A stretch of DNA of 25,268 nucleotides from JBFJVZ01 sp041623895 (GTDB lineage Bacteria; Planctomycetota; Planctomycetia; Pirellulales; Pirellulaceae): positions 1 through 25,268 of the forward strand of contig JBFJVZ010000055.1 in assembly GCA_041623895.1 (NCBI GenBank), given 5' to 3'. Every line of letters starts with the position of its first letter. The first letter of the stretch is position 1. Shown piece by piece: positions 22,739 to 25,268 of the stretch. Both the position numbers and the translations under genes were made by a program. The notes below the pieces were generated by a model. That model was given only the letters and a program-made list of their open reading frames with translations, was not told the origin of the DNA and made no database searches.

Positions 22739-25021
22739 TCATGTCAGCATACCATCAACGAAGTCACCCATCCCGTCGGCCGCGGATTCAGCACTCTGTT
22801 CGCTCGAATCGGCACTGGCAACATCGACTTGATCAGCAGGCAGCACATTCTGCGTGTCAGTCGAATTGCCAAAGTCGGCAACTTTGATGGCTTCGTCAAC
22901 CAGCTGAACGTTACCCGTGTCGGTCATCTCATTGTCCTGGTCGGATTCATTCATTTCAGCGATCAAGGCAATGGCCGCAGCGAGACCATCGTCGTGATGA
23001 GCATCGTGATCGTGGTCGTGGCTGTGTTCCTCGAAGTACCACAACTCGTCGACCACCAGCAATTCATCGGTAGCTGATTTCTTCGGTTTGCCGTTACCAT
23101 TGCCGTTCCCGCCGCCGCCACCGCCACCGCCTTTCGTATCATCATCCAGAATCGAGCCGGTCGCCTGACCGTCAAGCAAGCTGGCTCCGTCAACCGAATC
23201 GATATTCACAAAGAATGTCTCGTCCGGTTCTTGATCCCCGTCACCGATCGACTGAACGGTGATGGTCCCCGAAGTTTGACCGGCAGAAATCGTCAAAACA
23301 TCGGAGGCAGCAACATAGTCGCTGCCGGCAACCGCTGTTCCATTGGCAGTCGACCAACTGATCGTCACGTCGTGGCTGAGTGAGTTTGAGAGATTGACCA
23401 CAAAAACGATGTCTTTGAACGTTGGGTCTCCGCCGTTCTTCCCTTTGGTCAAATTACCTTCGTTTGCTGACGCGTCACTGATCGATACATTGGCATCGTT
23501 GTCGTTGATCGTGGCGGTTCCTTCGCCATCGGCAATCGTACCGCCTGTCGCGTTGCTCAAGTTAACGGTGAACGACTCGACACCTTCCGCGTCAACATCA
23601 TCAACGATCGGCACTCTGATTGTTTGCGAACTCGAGCCACCGTCCGTGAAAGTCAAGCTTCCGGCAGTGTATTCGAAGTCGCCTGGTGCCGACGCGCTGC
23701 CGTCGATTGTGCTGTAACTGACGGTCACATCTCCCGTCGTACTGCCCGATCGAGTCACGGTGAACGTCGCCGTACCCGCACTTTCGTCGACGATCACGTC
23801 GTTGATTGATAATTGAGCGACTTGCCCCGGATCGACGATCAAGCCGGTGATTTGATAACTGCCGAGACTGGCATAGTCGCTATAACCTGTCGGCGTGCTG
23901 GAGGTAGGATCGCCAACGCCGACGCCATCGATGTGCAGATAGTATTGGCCAGCCGCCAGGGTCGTTGATATCGACGCATTCAATCCACTGGTTGGGTTGG
24001 ATGTCGCCACCAGGGTGCCTGAACCATCATACAAATCCGCCTGGATGTCCAAGTTTGGCCCCGGTAAGAACGAATCAACGTTCAATGTGACGCTGCCGGC
24101 ACCGGTGGTAAACGTAAATACGTCCTGATCGGTCGACTGCTCAATCAAACCCGCATCATTGACCGTCGTTCCGCTGACTGAAAGTAACGAAGCCGCCCCA
24201 TTGGTATCTCCATGATCGTCGGCTCGGTATCCAAAGCCGTTGTAGGTGGTGATCACGTGCAGGTCGTCCGGACCCTTGTTGTAATTGGCCCCTGACCCAC
24301 CGTTGTTGGAATCATAAAACGTGCCGTCGTCCCATTGAGTCACGTTCTTATAGTAGCCAACCCCCATGATCGAAGCCCAGCCAGTGTCGCCGGAGCCATG
24401 ACCTTGGTAATAGGATGAGGACGAATTTCCGTCGTGTGACAAACCGAGCGCATGACCGACTTCATGGCTGGCCGCCTCGGCGACGCTCTTTCCGCCCGAC
24501 GTGTAGACCCACACGGGCAGATCGCCGCTATTGTTGAAGCTGTTGATGTAAGCGATCCCACCGCATCCGCAGTACTCGGCCGGATCGTTGACCATCGTGC
24601 TTTCCTTGGTCACGATGACACGTAAGCCCCACTGTGTGTCCCCGCTGCCGGACTTCTGCAAGCGATCAATACTGGGCTCGACGGTTGTCACGTTGACGTT
24701 GAAGGGACGAAAATCTTCGGCGACACGGTTAAATGCTTCCTCTATCCGCGACAACTCGGTCGCATTGAATGTGCTGGGATTGCCGTCAATGTCGTATGGA
24801 TTTGCCGTCAATGTCGCTTGGTTGTAATACGAATTCCAATTCGTGTTCTCCACGACGTGACCGTCAAAATCCAACAAGATGGTATGGTCCGCGCCGGGCA
24901 GGCTCTCAAAGGCGGGAGCCGCAGCAAGACAAAGGCGTGACTCCAACACTTCCAGCTTGAATCGTCGAGATTGACGCCGGCTCCGATTCGAACGTGTACA
25001 ACGACCGCGTGACTTTTTCAT
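22739..25021 (-). CDS. Secreted metzincin-like metalloprotease with Calx-beta domains and a His-rich tail
   Basis: A 760-residue protein. ATG 25021 gives MKKSRGRCTRSN followed by RRFKLEVLESRLCLAA, like the planctomycete LEPR-XLL-type N-terminus; the open frame to 25243 adds nothing recognisable. Residues about 45-275 are a metzincin catalytic domain: HEVGHALGLSHD (186-197) is the HExxHxxGxxH zinc site with catalytic E187, and SIMGVGY (M219) is the likely Met-turn. Residues about 297-395 form a PPC-like beta domain (DQDVFTFTTGAGSVTLNVDSF). Two Calx-beta repeats follow (about 402-510 and 511-628), each with an EGxESF- or EPDETF-type end and a DNDA/DDDT boundary; these usually bind calcium. A Gly/Asn linker (631-645), a His/Asp stretch (EEHSHDHDHDAHHDDG, 664-679) and an acidic tail finish it. 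Probably extracellular or wall-attached; target unknown. Confidence 0.9.
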   Translation of the reverse strand: MKKSRGRCTRSNRSRRQSRRFKLEVLESRLCLAAAPAFESLPGADHTILLDFDGHVVENTNWNSYYNQATLTANPYDIDGNPSTFNATELSRIEEAFNRVAEDFRPFNVNVTTVEPSIDRLQKSGSGDTQWGLRVIVTKESTMVNDPAEYCGCGGIAYINSFNNSGDLPVWVYTSGGKSVAEAASHEVGHALGLSHDGNSSSSYYQGHGSGDTGWASIMGVGYYKNVTQWDDGTFYDSNNGGSGANYNKGPDDLHVITTYNGFGYRADDHGDTNGAASLLSVSGTTVNDAGLIEQSTDQDVFTFTTGAGSVTLNVDSFLPGPNLDIQADLYDGSGTLVATSNPTSGLNASISTTLAAGQYYLHIDGVGVGDPTSSTPTGYSDYASLGSYQITGLIVDPGQVAQLSINDVIVDESAGTATFTVTRSGSTTGDVTVSYSTIDGSASAPGDFEYTAGSLTFTDGGSSSQTIRVPIVDDVDAEGVESFTVNLSNATGGTIADGEGTATINDNDANVSISDASANEGNLTKGKNGGDPTFKDIVFVVNLSNSLSHDVTISWSTANGTAVAGSDYVAASDVLTISAGQTSGTITVQSIGDGDQEPDETFFVNIDSVDGASLLDGQATGSILDDDTKGGGGGGGGNGNGNGKPKKSATDELLVVDELWYFEEHSHDHDHDAHHDDGLAAAIALIAEMNESDQDNEMTDTGNVQLVDEAIKVADFGNSTDTQNVLPADQVDVASADSSEQSAESAADGMGDFVDGMLT

Positions 25022-25268
25022 GAGAGGATGCCCGTAGATAAGTTGAAGAGTAGATCGATCGACAATTAGGTCGCACCGACGCGGACTAGCATAATCTTTT
25101 ATTCCGGGGCGAACAAACGCACTCTCGCGTAAACACATTCTTTTGCAAGTCAAAGCACCCCGCCGCAGGGCCATGCCGACAACGTTAGGTCTATCGGATT
25201 GTTGAGAGCGCTCATTAATCGACAAGCGTACATCAATCGGCAAGGAAGTTCTCGGTCAGTGCGGCGTA
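25022..25268. other. Upstream region of the metzincin gene, to the window edge
   Basis: These 247 bases run from the metzincin start to the end of the window. On the gene's strand there are AT-rich spots (TATCTA near 25040 and TATGCT near 25090), but no paired -35 element at a usual distance. No ORF here is supported. Confidence 0.3.

Noticed and set aside
25022..25243. Extension of the metzincin frame to 25243
   Set aside because: The N-terminal LEPR-XLL-like segment follows the ATG at 25021; upstream residues have no protein-like pattern.

Overview
The window looks like a chromosomal segment of a planctomycete, most likely a Pirellulales or Rhodopirellula-type marine bacterium. This is inferred from protein content and not from a marker gene. 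The evidence is a set of families rarely seen together elsewhere: two DUF1501 proteins with Tat signals, a giant PSCyt2/PSD1 (DUF1549/DUF1553) protein, a PSCyt1-type haem domain fused to WD40 repeats, a PQQ-like propeller carrying EF-hands, a Tat-exported Gfo/Idh/MocA oxidoreductase, a sulfatase, a DUF6807 (PmoA-like) protein, and a metzincin with an LEPR-XLL-like N-terminus and Calx-beta domains. Most starts lack a clear Shine-Dalgarno sequence, and several families of short palindromic repeats sit between genes.

Layout. 1-385 is the 3' part of a lipoprotein gene. 491-1429 is an apparently decayed membrane-protein gene (two frame changes and one in-frame TGA). 1443-2915 (-) is a TlpA-like secreted thioredoxin. 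3161-3673 (+) is an orphan SUKH/SMI1-KNR4 protein. 7130-3854 (-) holds the EF-hand quinoprotein followed by the oxidoreductase. Divergent from these, 7424-14939 (+) is a three-gene unit of DUF1501, PSCyt2/PSD1 and PSCyt1-WD40; the last two overlap at TGATG. 15163-16587 (-) is a second DUF1501 gene, divergent from a sulfatase (16823-18211, +). 18446-19501 (+) encodes a dihydroorotate-dehydrogenase-like flavoprotein, convergent with DUF6807 (19591-20508, -). 20630-22537 (+) is a phoU gene plus two small membrane-protein genes, the last two overlapping at ATGA. 22739-25021 (-) is a metzincin-like secreted protease.

How the genes may work together. Most products carry Sec, Tat or lipoprotein signals, so this is mainly a cell-envelope or extracellular gene set. 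The DUF1501/PSD1/PSCyt1 unit is a recurrent planctomycete arrangement of unknown biochemical role. With the sulfatase, oxidoreductase and DUF6807 protein nearby, involvement in complex or sulfated polysaccharide turnover is a reasonable guess but is not shown. PhoU points to phosphate signalling, although no pst genes are present.

No tRNA, rRNA, CRISPR array, transposase or clear phage gene was seen. I found no convincing new multi-gene system. The most unusual signals are the palindromic repeats in four of five convergent gene junctions, the EF-hand block inside a propeller, the decayed gene at 491-1429, and the His-rich tail of the metzincin. No gap between genes exceeds 300 bases; the larger ones are described in the feature list.
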